Positions 49,859 to 58,162 of a stretch of 64,000 nt of DNA are shown here, one piece after another (positions within the stretch are counted from its first letter, which is position 1; the number at the start of each line of letters is the position of its first letter). The position numbers and the translations under genes are program-made. Origin of the DNA: Candidatus Accumulibacter necessarius (GTDB taxonomy: Bacteria > Pseudomonadota > Gammaproteobacteria > Burkholderiales > Rhodocyclaceae). The DNA is taken from the NCBI GenBank assembly GCA_017302435.1, contig JAFLDL010000002.1, forward strand, positions 62,001 to 126,000. The letters run 5' to 3'. A model generated the notes under the pieces. The model had not been told where the DNA came from, did not search any database, and was given only the letters and a program-made list of their open reading frames with translations.

Positions 49859-51757
49859 TCAGTGGCCTGCCGTTTGCGTCAGCGGAGACTTGAGCGGTCC
49901 GCTGATCAGGATCGGCATCGCCGTCTGGTCCGCCCGTCCGCGCATCTGGACGTCCATTCTGCCTCGCAACTGCAGGTCGCGGCTGACCTCGATCTGCCCG
50001 GATGAGTGCATCAAGCCGGCATTCAAGACCAGTCGGGAAAACCGCCAGGCGCCTGGTGTCAGGCTGATCACGCCAGACAACTCTTCGAAGCGGGTCCGGC
50101 CGCCGAGCGTCAAGGGTGCAGCCGAAACCCGCCGCACCGCCTCAGGAAGGTCGATACCGCCCAGGCTGCCACGCTGTATCGTGAAGTCCCCCGTGGCCTG
50201 GAGAGCAGGGAGCATGACTGACCAACTGTCGGCACTGGCGGAGAATTTCAGCTTGCCCCGGGCCTCGCCTTCGAACTGGCGACCAATTCCCAAGGCTTCC
50301 CCGAATCTGGTGACGTTGATCCGCTCGAAGGAAATCTCTCCCGCCATTGTCGGGCGTTCGCTGCCGCGCAAGACGGTCGTACCGCGCACCAACCCATCAA
50401 ATATTCGTGACTCCACGGAGTTGATCACGAAATCAGGGCCGGATATCTCCCCCTTCAGATCCAGGGAGTCGAAGACATAGGGTGACTCGTGGGCCGGTCG
50501 CCAGCCGAGACCCTCCAGCTGGACCGCGACCCCGCTCGTCGTCGGTCTGAGCTGCACGCTCAGCTTCCCATCTGCCGAGCGCAGGGAGGCCGCCTCCAGC
50601 CGCCGTTCGCCAGAGAGTTCAAGGTCACCGCTCATACCAGCGATTCGCAGCCCAGAGAACGACAACTCCGCATTGACCACCGAGACGTGCAGGACGCCAG
50701 CAGTAGCGGACGGGCGGGCGGCGGACTGAAGCATGCGCGATAGACTCGCCATGGTTTCTGCCGACAGGCTGATTTCGCTCAACTCGGCCTCGCGGAAGAT
50801 CACTTTCGGCGACAGCAGCGTCCCGATTACCGGCTGCAGGCGGAGCGCCGGGATCTCCATCGCATCGCTGTCAGCCTCATCCCCGAAGCGAACACTGTCG
50901 AGCAGCAAGCCTGGCCTGGGGTACACACTGACGCGCATTGCGCCCACTTTGGCGGTTCGCCCCGTGCTTTGCGCCAAGACCGCTTCCACTTCGGGCAGGT
51001 AGCGGGTATAGGGAAACAATAGCACCGCGAGCGCGAGGATCGCCGAGAAGAGCAACAGGCCCAGCAGCAGGCCCATCGGCCAAGTCAGGTCAAGGCGCTG
51101 TCCGCCACGTCTTCTGAACTTCGGTTTCGCCAGCTCTTCAGCAGGGCTGCGCTTGGCGAGTGCTTTCAGGCGCTCAAGAAGGGACGGCTTCCGATGTGGC
51201 GTGTCGGCCGGCAGTGCCGCCGATGATTCGGGGGCAGCCTTTGGCAGAAAGACCGTGCCGTAGTCCGAAGCGGTTGCGGTAGGCGCAGGTGTCAGCGTTG
51301 TCGGCGCGAGCGTGCTCGGCGTCAGGGTACTCGGCGTGAGCGATGGCCTGCTTTGGCGACTTTCCGGGAAGGGAATGATCCGCGTGACCTGGCTGCGAGA
51401 AAACGCCGATTCGGCTGGTAGCGATTCGGCCTTGTGGCCAAACGTGGAGAATTCGGAGGCCGGCTCCAGAGTGGCGGTCTTCGTGCCATTGGCGGCATTC
51501 CTCGCGTGACGCCAGACAGAGTCCTTTTCCACTCGTCGCTCGATGAAGCCATCACTTTCCAGCTCGAGCAACGCATTCTGGGTAATCTGTGCATTACCGG
51601 TCTTGTCGCACAATTCGGTTACGGTGGCGTTCCCGTCGACAAGAATGAGGACCATCCGGATGTTTCTCTGGACGACCCGCGTTCGCTGCAACATGGCTTC
51701 CTCGCCGGAAGCAGTCCTTGCGAAAACCAGATGCGGGTCTATCAGATCAGGGTCCAT
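49859..51757 (-). CDS. Membrane protein with N-terminal winged-helix-like domain and C-terminal AsmA-like domain
   Basis: A 632-residue protein of unknown function. Residues about 20-85 look like a winged helix (TRVVQRNIRMVLILVDGNATVTELCDKT, NALLELESDGFIERR). A disordered linker follows with pentapeptide-like repeats of TLTPS/TLAPT (142-160) and a basic stretch; one transmembrane helix lies at 226-250. The periplasmic remainder resembles AsmA/YhjG-like beta-rich repeats (LEAASLRSADGKLSVQL, VINSVESRIFDGLVRGTT, GDFTIQRGSLGGIDLPEAVR). The layout recalls CadC/ToxR-type one-component regulators with an unusual sensor, but this is inference. Confidence 0.7.
   Translation of the reverse strand: MDPDLIDPHLVFARTASGEEAMLQRTRVVQRNIRMVLILVDGNATVTELCDKTGNAQITQNALLELESDGFIERRVEKDSVWRHARNAANGTKTATLEPASEFSTFGHKAESLPAESAFSRSQVTRIIPFPESRQSRPSLTPSTLTPSTLAPTTLTPAPTATASDYGTVFLPKAAPESSAALPADTPHRKPSLLERLKALAKRSPAEELAKPKFRRRGGQRLDLTWPMGLLLGLLLFSAILALAVLLFPYTRYLPEVEAVLAQSTGRTAKVGAMRVSVYPRPGLLLDSVRFGDEADSDAMEIPALRLQPVIGTLLSPKVIFREAELSEISLSAETMASLSRMLQSAARPSATAGVLHVSVVNAELSFSGLRIAGMSGDLELSGERRLEAASLRSADGKLSVQLRPTTSGVAVQLEGLGWRPAHESPYVFDSLDLKGEISGPDFVINSVESRIFDGLVRGTTVLRGSERPTMAGEISFERINVTRFGEALGIGRQFEGEARGKLKFSASADSWSVMLPALQATGDFTIQRGSLGGIDLPEAVRRVSAAPLTLGGRTRFEELSGVISLTPGAWRFSRLVLNAGLMHSSGQIEVSRDLQLRGRMDVQMRGRADQTAMPILISGPLKSPLTQTAGH
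51291..51345 (-). repeat. In-frame 15-bp tandem repeat in the linker of the HTH-TM-AsmA-like protein
   Basis: Nearly four 15-bp units such as GTCAGCGTTGTCGGC and GTCAGGGTACTCGGC, encoding the TP-S/T-TL-type pentapeptides on the minus strand. Length change here would alter the linker without a frameshift. Confidence 0.75.
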
Positions 51758-52033
51758 TTTTTTTCGCGGGGCCGTGGCGTCAAGGAATGGTGGTCTTCAG
51801 TGTTGGGCAAGATCGAATTGTGCTCCTTGTTGAGATCAGGGGAAAGTCAGTGAGGTCAACCGATCGCTGTGAGATCCCTATTATGCACTCCAAAATGCAT
51901 TGCGCGCTGCGTGGGTGAAAGGCTGCCGTTGGTGCGGCAAACGCTGCCGGCAGCTCTGAGCAGGAAGGACGAGGCTGAGCGTAAAATAGGGTTGCCAGGC
52001 GAGTCACTGGTGCGACTCTCGAGGAGACCCTGC

Positions 52034-54385
52034 ATGCGCATCAAGAAGGCATCACTATTGCTGTGGATTGCCCTCCTGAGCGGCTGTGCCGCGCTTACCC
52101 GCCATACGCTTGACGAGCAGTTCGGCCGTCCGGACCCCGCGCGCTTCGATACCCCGCGTGCTCCCGGTTCCGGGATCTCCTACCGCGCCGACGTGCAGCC
52201 AATTCTTGAGCGGCGATGCGTCGTTTGCCATGCCTGCTATGATGCCCCTTGCCAACTGAAGCTGGGTGCCTGGGAGGGAATCGCCCGTGGTGCCAGCAGG
52301 GAGCTGGTTTACGACGGAGAACGGATCGGCGAAGCGCCGCCCTCCCGTCTGTTCACGGATGCGCAGAAAGCGTCGGAATGGCGCAGCAAGGGTTTCTTCC
52401 CGGTCCTCAACGAACGCGAGCAGGCGCCGGCGGCGAATCTTGCCGCGAGCGTCATGTACCGTGCGCTGCAGCTCAAGCAGAGCCATCCTTTGCCCGAGAC
52501 AGCCATTCTTCCCGGGACTTTCGATTTCTCGCTCGACCGCGAGCAACAGTGTCCGCGCATCGAGGAGTATGACAGGTTCGAACGTAAGAACCCCCTGTGG
52601 GGAATGCCCTTCGGTTTTCCCGGACTGAGCTCTGCCGAGTTCGCTACGCTGAGTCGCTGGCTCGAAAGTGGCGCGCCGTTCGCAGGACTGCCGCCCTTGC
52701 CGGTGCAGGTCGACAAGCAGGTGGGAGAGTGGGAAGCTTTTCTGAACGACAACTCGCTGAAGCAACGCCTGGTCAGCCGCTACGTCTTCGAGCACCTGTT
52801 CCTTGCTCACCTGTATTTCGATAGCGACCCGCAGCATCATTTCTTTCGTCTGGTCAGGTCGAGTACGCCGCCGGGTCAGCCGATCGACTTGGTTGTCAGC
52901 AGGCGACCCTATGACGACCCAGGTTTCGAGCGCATCTACTATCGCTTGCAGCGTGAACAGGAGACGGTCGTTGACAAGACGCACATGCCTTATGCGCTTG
53001 GCCAGAAACGCATGGTGCGCTGGCGCGACCTGTTTCTGAAGCCGGATTACACGGTCGACGAGCTGCCATCGTACGCACTGGAAGTTGCCTCGAATCCCTT
53101 CCTTGCCTTTCGTGCCTTGCCGGTCAAGGCGCGCTACCAGTTCATGCTCGACGAAGCCGGGTTTACCATCATGGGTTTCATCAAGGGACCGGTCTGTCGC
53201 GGTCAGGTGGCGCTGAACGTGATCGAGGATCAGTTCTGGGTTTTTTTCCAGGCCAACACCGACCATGAGGACGAGCAGATCGGCAGGTTTCTTGAACGCG
53301 AAGCCAGCCTTCTGCAACTCCCGGCAGAACTCGGAAGTGACCCCGGCATCATCGGGCCATGGCGCGAGTACGCGAAACGCGAAGCGAGGTATCTGCAGGA
53401 CAAGTCCGATTTTCTGACGCGCCTGGCTCTCACCAGGAACCCACCCGAGCTGGCGTCGATCTGGAACGGCGAGGGTCATAACCCGAACGCAGCGCTGACG
53501 GTATTTCGGCACTTCGACAGCGCGTCGGTGGTGAAGGGACTGGTCGGTGATCCGCCGAAGACCGCCTGGGTGATCGGCTATGCGTTGCTTGAGCGGATCC
53601 ACTACCTGCTGGTTGCCGGCTTCGATGTCTATGGAAATGTCGGTCATCAGTTGCTGACGCGCCTTTACATGGACTTCATGCGCATGGAGAGCGAGTTCAA
53701 TTTCCTCGCGTATCTGCCCCTCGACCGGCGCCTGGCGCTGCGTGACCACTGGTATCGGGGTGCAAGCCAGGAGGTCAAGGATCATGTCTACGGAAAGCTG
53801 GCGAGATTCGATGTGGAAACGGGAATCCACTTTCGCACCGAGGAGCCACAGCAGGAGCTTTATGCCCTGCTCAGGCAACACCTGGCGCCCGTTCTGAACC
53901 GCCGTTACGAACTTGCTACCGTGGCCGATGCTGCTTTGCAGGCTGATCTGGCGCTGCTCGCCAGGCTGCGGGGCGAGGCGCTGTCCTGGCTGCCGGAACT
54001 GGTTTATCTGCGAGTCGATAGCCCGCCACACCTGCCACGCTACTTCACCCTGTTACGCAACACCGGTCACAGCAATGTCTCCAGCCTGCTGCAGGAAGGG
54101 CGAGAACTGTTACCGGCAGAGAATACCCTGACCGTTGCGCCCGGTTTCATCGGCGCTTATCCAAACGCACTTTACCGGTTGCAGCGCGAGGAGATCCGGT
54201 CGCTGGCCAAAGCCATTGGCGAATTGTCCTCGGCAGGCGACTACCGTGCTCTGGCAGACCGCTTCAGCGTTCGCCGCACCGATCCACGGTTCTGGCAGTA
54301 CAGCGACGAGCTTCAGGATGCTCACCTCAAGCTGGCGCCCATCACTGCCGGGCTGCTCGACTACAACCGCCTCGAGAACCGCTGA
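52034..54385 (+). CDS. cti: Fatty acid cis/trans isomerase
   Basis: A 783-residue lipoprotein-type Cti. The signal peptide ends in the lipobox LLSGC (Cys18). A single c-type haem motif CVVCH is at residues 62-66, within ILERRCVVCHACYD; conserved Cti segments include WGMPFGFPGLS, DKTHMPYALG, GFIKGPVCRGQVALNVIEDQFWVFF and AYPNALYRLQREE. Periplasmic Cti converts cis-unsaturated membrane fatty acids to trans as a rapid response to solvents or heat. The ATG at 52034 follows GAGGAGACC; the upstream frame extension is spurious. A stem-loop with T run follows. Confidence 0.92.
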   Translation: MRIKKASLLLWIALLSGCAALTRHTLDEQFGRPDPARFDTPRAPGSGISYRADVQPILERRCVVCHACYDAPCQLKLGAWEGIARGASRELVYDGERIGEAPPSRLFTDAQKASEWRSKGFFPVLNEREQAPAANLAASVMYRALQLKQSHPLPETAILPGTFDFSLDREQQCPRIEEYDRFERKNPLWGMPFGFPGLSSAEFATLSRWLESGAPFAGLPPLPVQVDKQVGEWEAFLNDNSLKQRLVSRYVFEHLFLAHLYFDSDPQHHFFRLVRSSTPPGQPIDLVVSRRPYDDPGFERIYYRLQREQETVVDKTHMPYALGQKRMVRWRDLFLKPDYTVDELPSYALEVASNPFLAFRALPVKARYQFMLDEAGFTIMGFIKGPVCRGQVALNVIEDQFWVFFQANTDHEDEQIGRFLEREASLLQLPAELGSDPGIIGPWREYAKREARYLQDKSDFLTRLALTRNPPELASIWNGEGHNPNAALTVFRHFDSASVVKGLVGDPPKTAWVIGYALLERIHYLLVAGFDVYGNVGHQLLTRLYMDFMRMESEFNFLAYLPLDRRLALRDHWYRGASQEVKDHVYGKLARFDVETGIHFRTEEPQQELYALLRQHLAPVLNRRYELATVADAALQADLALLARLRGEALSWLPELVYLRVDSPPHLPRYFTLLRNTGHSNVSSLLQEGRELLPAENTLTVAPGFIGAYPNALYRLQREEIRSLAKAIGELSSAGDYRALADRFSVRRTDPRFWQYSDELQDAHLKLAPITAGLLDYNRLENR

Positions 54386-54394
54386 TCGCCGATT

Positions 54395-54435
54395 GCGCCG
54401 CGCCGTGGTGAAGCCATCGGCGCCGCGCTGTTTTT
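54395..54435 (+). terminator. Intrinsic terminator after cti
   Basis: A long GC-rich stem with inner CCGTGG/CCATCGG (one bulge), outer GCGCCGCG/CGCCGCGC (seven of eight pairs), and a TGTTTTT tail, about 10 bp after the cti stop. Confidence 0.7.
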
Positions 54436-54545
54436 GGCCGGTGAGGACGCGGTTGCCGGCCCGCAAGGAGTTTTCCGGCGAGGTTTGACCCCCTTTCTCA
54501 TTTTCTCGCGTTTACCCGTCCTGAACTCCACCTTGAAGGACTGCC

Positions 54546-56480
54546 ATGCACCGTACTCTCGTCACCAGCCTCGCCACTGCCGCGCTGCTCACCTTGTCGT
54601 CGGCATTCGCCGATCCTCCGGCGGATCGTACAGCAGCACAGCGGACGCTCCGCGCATTCGCCAGCGAGCAGGAACTCGACGTTCTCTTCAAGCGCTGGGC
54701 TATCGAGGCGCAGCGTCGTCGCGACGAGCAAGGGGCGCGTCGCGCCCAGGTTTCGGAACTGGCGTCGGGCCAGGTCCCGCCTCCACCCGTACCGGCAGCG
54801 GCTGCGCCCGCGGCGGCAGCCAAGACAGCCGCGGAGGCAAAAACCGAGTCGGTCACCAACGTTCAGCACGCCGGCGTTGACGAGGGCGGGATTGTCAAGG
54901 TGCACGGCGAGCATCTCGTGATCTTGCGGCGGGGGCGCCTGTTTACCGTCCGGGTTGGCGGTAACGAACTGCGACCGGTCTCGGCAATCGATGCTTACGG
55001 CAAGGACATCGACCCGCGTGGTGCGTGGTACGACGAGATGCTGATCTCGGGTAACACCATCGTCGTCATCGGTTACAGCTACGCTCGCGGCGGCACCGAG
55101 GTCGGTGTGTTCGATGTATCGAGTGCCGGCCAGCTCGCCTACCGGGCGACCTACCATCTACGTTCCAACGACTACTACTCGTCGCGCAACTACGCGAGCC
55201 GGCTGATCGGCAGCAAGCTGATCGTCTATTCGCCGCACGTTCTCAATCCCTGGGGCGACCCCTACGTGGCTTTTCCGGCCATGCGCCACTGGCGGTCTGG
55301 GGCGCTACCAGGCGATTTCAAACGCATTGCGCCGGCGACGCGGATTTACCGCAGCGACGATCCCATCGACCCGTTTGCCGGCGTCGCCTTGCACAGCGTG
55401 ACGGTCTGCGAGCTGGCCACGCCCGAGATGGACTGCCAGAGTACCGCCGTGATGGGTCCGCCAGGGCGTGTCTTCTACGTCTCGCCGAACTCGGTGTTCG
55501 TCTGGACCACGCCGATGCGCGGCGGATCACAGGGCACTGCACCGGCGTCGGCCGTTTTTCGCATTCCACTAGACGGCCGGGCGCCGAGCATGCTGAAGAC
55601 GGTCGGCAGTCCGATCGACCAGTTCTCGTTTCACCAGGACGACAAGGGAATGCTGAACGTGCTGCTGCGCGCCAATGGCCGCGGTGAGGGCATGTGGGCA
55701 GCGGAAGCCAACGTCGGCGACCTTGCGTTGCTGCGGGTGCCGGTAGCCAGTTTCTCCGATGGCAGTGACAGTGCGCCCATCGACGCCTACCGTCGCCTGC
55801 CGATAGCAGCCGGCCATGCGATCCAGAGTCGCTACGTTGGCCCGTTTCTGCTCTATGGGGGCGGAACCGGCTGGCGCTCGCCGCAAACCACGACCCAATC
55901 GCAGGTGTACGCGGTGCGTTATGCGCAGGGCGAGGTCTACGAATTGCCGCTGCGACACTCGGTCGACCGCGTTGAAGCGCTTGGCAGCAACGCGCTGGTC
56001 GTTGGCAGCGATGGCAAGGACCTGCAGCTCACCAGCGTCCGGCTCGGGCGTCTGCCGGTAACGGTCGGCCGTTACACGCGGCAGGACGCTGCGCAGGGCG
56101 AAACGCGCAGTCATGGCTTCTTCTACAAGGCCGAGAGCGAGTTCGACGGCCTGCTCGGCCTGCCGATCATCGGCGGCGATCAGCCGGGGTCGCACCAGTT
56201 GCGCACCGCATCGGCGGCCTTGCTCTATCTGCGCAATCGCAGCCTGTTGCTGAGCGAACTGGGTACCCTCAAGGCGCGCCCTTCAGCGGCTGAGCGTAGC
56301 GACGGCTGTCGTGCTTCCTGCGTCGATTGGTATGGCAACTCGCGGCCGCTGTTCGTTCGCAACCGCGTTTTCGCACTGATGGGCTACGAGATCGTCGAGG
56401 GCAAGGTCGACCGGACGAGGATCGTCGAGACGCGGCGGGTGAACTTCGCGCCGGCGGTTCTGCAGGTGGCGCCCCAATAG
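54546..56480 (+). CDS. Secreted beta-propeller domain protein
   Basis: A 644-residue exported protein. The signal peptide ends near residue 22 (LSSAFA-DP). A helical and Pro/Ala-rich region (to about residue 95) precedes a beta-propeller domain beginning TESVTNVQHAGVDEGGIVKVHG, the hallmark of the 'beta propeller' family found in scattered bacteria and archaea. Repeated blades such as WYDEMLISGNTIVVIGYSY and FVWTTPM follow. The C-terminal part has a Cys pair in DGCRASCVDWYGN. The function of the family is unknown; it is likely periplasmic or surface located. Confidence 0.82.
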   Translation: MHRTLVTSLATAALLTLSSAFADPPADRTAAQRTLRAFASEQELDVLFKRWAIEAQRRRDEQGARRAQVSELASGQVPPPPVPAAAAPAAAAKTAAEAKTESVTNVQHAGVDEGGIVKVHGEHLVILRRGRLFTVRVGGNELRPVSAIDAYGKDIDPRGAWYDEMLISGNTIVVIGYSYARGGTEVGVFDVSSAGQLAYRATYHLRSNDYYSSRNYASRLIGSKLIVYSPHVLNPWGDPYVAFPAMRHWRSGALPGDFKRIAPATRIYRSDDPIDPFAGVALHSVTVCELATPEMDCQSTAVMGPPGRVFYVSPNSVFVWTTPMRGGSQGTAPASAVFRIPLDGRAPSMLKTVGSPIDQFSFHQDDKGMLNVLLRANGRGEGMWAAEANVGDLALLRVPVASFSDGSDSAPIDAYRRLPIAAGHAIQSRYVGPFLLYGGGTGWRSPQTTTQSQVYAVRYAQGEVYELPLRHSVDRVEALGSNALVVGSDGKDLQLTSVRLGRLPVTVGRYTRQDAAQGETRSHGFFYKAESEFDGLLGLPIIGGDQPGSHQLRTASAALLYLRNRSLLLSELGTLKARPSAAERSDGCRASCVDWYGNSRPLFVRNRVFALMGYEIVEGKVDRTRIVETRRVNFAPAVLQVAPQ

Positions 56481-56596
56481 TCCGGGCTGGCACGCAGTAC
56501 CGGCCTCCCAAGCGCATCTGCCGGGATCAGGCAGGCTTGTGCTCGTCCCGAGCTTCTGAAGGGATTGGGGAGCCTGGCGCCGGCACGGCAGAGAGG

Positions 56597-57976
56597 TCAG
56601 CGCGATTCCTTGATCATCCGGCCGAAGTTTGCCTGCACGGGTCGGGCGTTGTGCCGGTAGATCCGCGCGAAAATGGCCAGTTGCTCAGGCGAGATCTGCT
56701 GCGGCTGCTTGAGCACCAGCCAGAGCACGCCTTCGGAGCACGGCGGTGTGGTCAATGAACCCATGTAGGTGTAGTAAGCACGGTCTGCCGGCAGCAACTG
56801 CGCGAGGTCGATGCTCAGCTCCGGTGGTGCGACGTACTCGTTCTTCTCCAGTGGCAGATTGTTCCAGACGGTCTGGATCAGCGGATGTTCCATCCCTTTC
56901 TCGAGCAGCACGGCGACGACAGCAATGTGCTCATCCTCCGACCTGTGCACCAGGTGTGCCACCATGTCGAAGGACTTGCCGTTCACCCGTTCTTCGGCCG
57001 GGCGATGAAAATGGAACTGCCTGAGATCGTAGCGCTTGCCGAGCAGGCTGATGCTGCTGCCACCCACTTCGACCTGTATGGTGTGGCCATTGTCGACGAC
57101 GCGAAACTCTGAAAGCCGATAGTTGAATTGAATCGGTTCGAGATCAACGCGAAATCCGTCACGAATATCAATTGGCGATTGTCGTTTCCCGGTCGCGCAT
57201 GTGGCATATTCCGGCTTCAGCTTTCCCCAGCTGTCAGGACCGGCCTCACCTTCGTAGGACCATTGGAACTGCCGCTGGACGTTGCCCGCGACTATCGGGT
57301 AGTCGCGGCTCGCGGGATGCAGTGTGGTTGTCCGGCGGGCGGCTGGCTCGGTCGCTGCCAATGCCCGCGCTGGCGTGACCTGCTCTCTTGCCGCTCGCCT
57401 GGCGGGCGCTGCGGGCTTGGCTTCCGGCCCCGCGTCGGCCTTCTCGATCGCCGGGGTTTGCAGGTTCGCCCGCCTGACGTCCTTCTGGACCAGCGCCTCG
57501 TTCGCCTTGCGCAACTCACCGCTCGCCTCGTTGACCTTGTCGGCGGTTCGGGTGGCCGCCATTGCTGCTTCGCTGCCGGCTTTCGGTCGGCAGACTTCGC
57601 GCAGCAGCTTGTCATCGAGCATCCCCGACCGCACCGGCATTGCCACCTGCACCTTGACATCTTCTTCGCGGAGCATTTCGCCCTCATCCCTGAAATAACT
57701 GCGCTTCAGGGTGCTGTAGCTGCGCGACAGGCAGTCGTAGCGGCTAAGGGCCTGGACGATGCGGTAAGACGAAGAGGTTTTTGGGTCGATGATCGGCTTT
57801 TCGAGGACGATGCGCCCCAGGGCCACCGTCTTCCCGCTTTCATCTTTTCTGATGCTGCTGCGGTCGACCTCGACCCGCTTGCCCGGTTCAGCGGAAATCA
57901 CCTGCCAGCCTGCCGATGCCACGGCCGGGCCGAGGACCACAAGGCAGATCGCGAGTAGCCGGAGGTGTGGGTGCAT
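56597..57976 (-). CDS. Alpha carbonic anhydrase with N-terminal surface-adhesin E-like domain
   Basis: A 459-residue exported fusion. Signal peptide to about residue 22 (LGPAVASA-GW). Residues 23-130 form a domain similar to surface-adhesin protein E (WQVISAEPGKRVEVDRSSI, two Cys). A helical, Ala/Pro-rich linker follows to about 225. Residues about 235-459 are an alpha carbonic anhydrase: SPIDI, zinc ligands His322, His324 (QFHFHRP) and His341 (VAHLVH), and TYMGSLTTPPCSEGVLW. It would interconvert CO2 and bicarbonate in the periplasm. The ATG at 57976 has a GGGAG site. Confidence 0.88.
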   Translation of the reverse strand: MHPHLRLLAICLVVLGPAVASAGWQVISAEPGKRVEVDRSSIRKDESGKTVALGRIVLEKPIIDPKTSSSYRIVQALSRYDCLSRSYSTLKRSYFRDEGEMLREEDVKVQVAMPVRSGMLDDKLLREVCRPKAGSEAAMAATRTADKVNEASGELRKANEALVQKDVRRANLQTPAIEKADAGPEAKPAAPARRAAREQVTPARALAATEPAARRTTTLHPASRDYPIVAGNVQRQFQWSYEGEAGPDSWGKLKPEYATCATGKRQSPIDIRDGFRVDLEPIQFNYRLSEFRVVDNGHTIQVEVGGSSISLLGKRYDLRQFHFHRPAEERVNGKSFDMVAHLVHRSEDEHIAVVAVLLEKGMEHPLIQTVWNNLPLEKNEYVAPPELSIDLAQLLPADRAYYTYMGSLTTPPCSEGVLWLVLKQPQQISPEQLAIFARIYRHNARPVQANFGRMIKESR

Positions 57977-58105
57977 GCAGGGACTCCCGTCGTTCGTTGG
58001 ACTCATCACCTCGTTCACGGAGAATTGTCGCTGAACTTTAGCCGCAAACCCGATTTCCCGCGTATGGTCGAGATGGGGTCAGCGGCCCCACTCTGCCACG
58101 TGCGC

Positions 58106-58142
58106 AAAAAAAAGCCCTGGCGGGCTACTGCTCCGCCAGGGC
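58106..58142 (-). terminator. Intrinsic terminator after actP
   Basis: Ten-base-pair perfect stem GCCCTGGCGG / CCGCCAGGGC with a nine-base loop and a run of eight T residues on the minus strand (A tract at 58106-58113). Confidence 0.92.
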
Positions 58143-58162
58143 GCTTGGGTTAAACCGAAGGC

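Noticed and set aside
49752-49893. Hydrophobic reading frame after the aminotransferase ending SGLPFASAET
   Set aside because: No start codon with a ribosome binding site and it overlaps the end of the AsmA-like gene; could be a gene remnant but the evidence is too thin.
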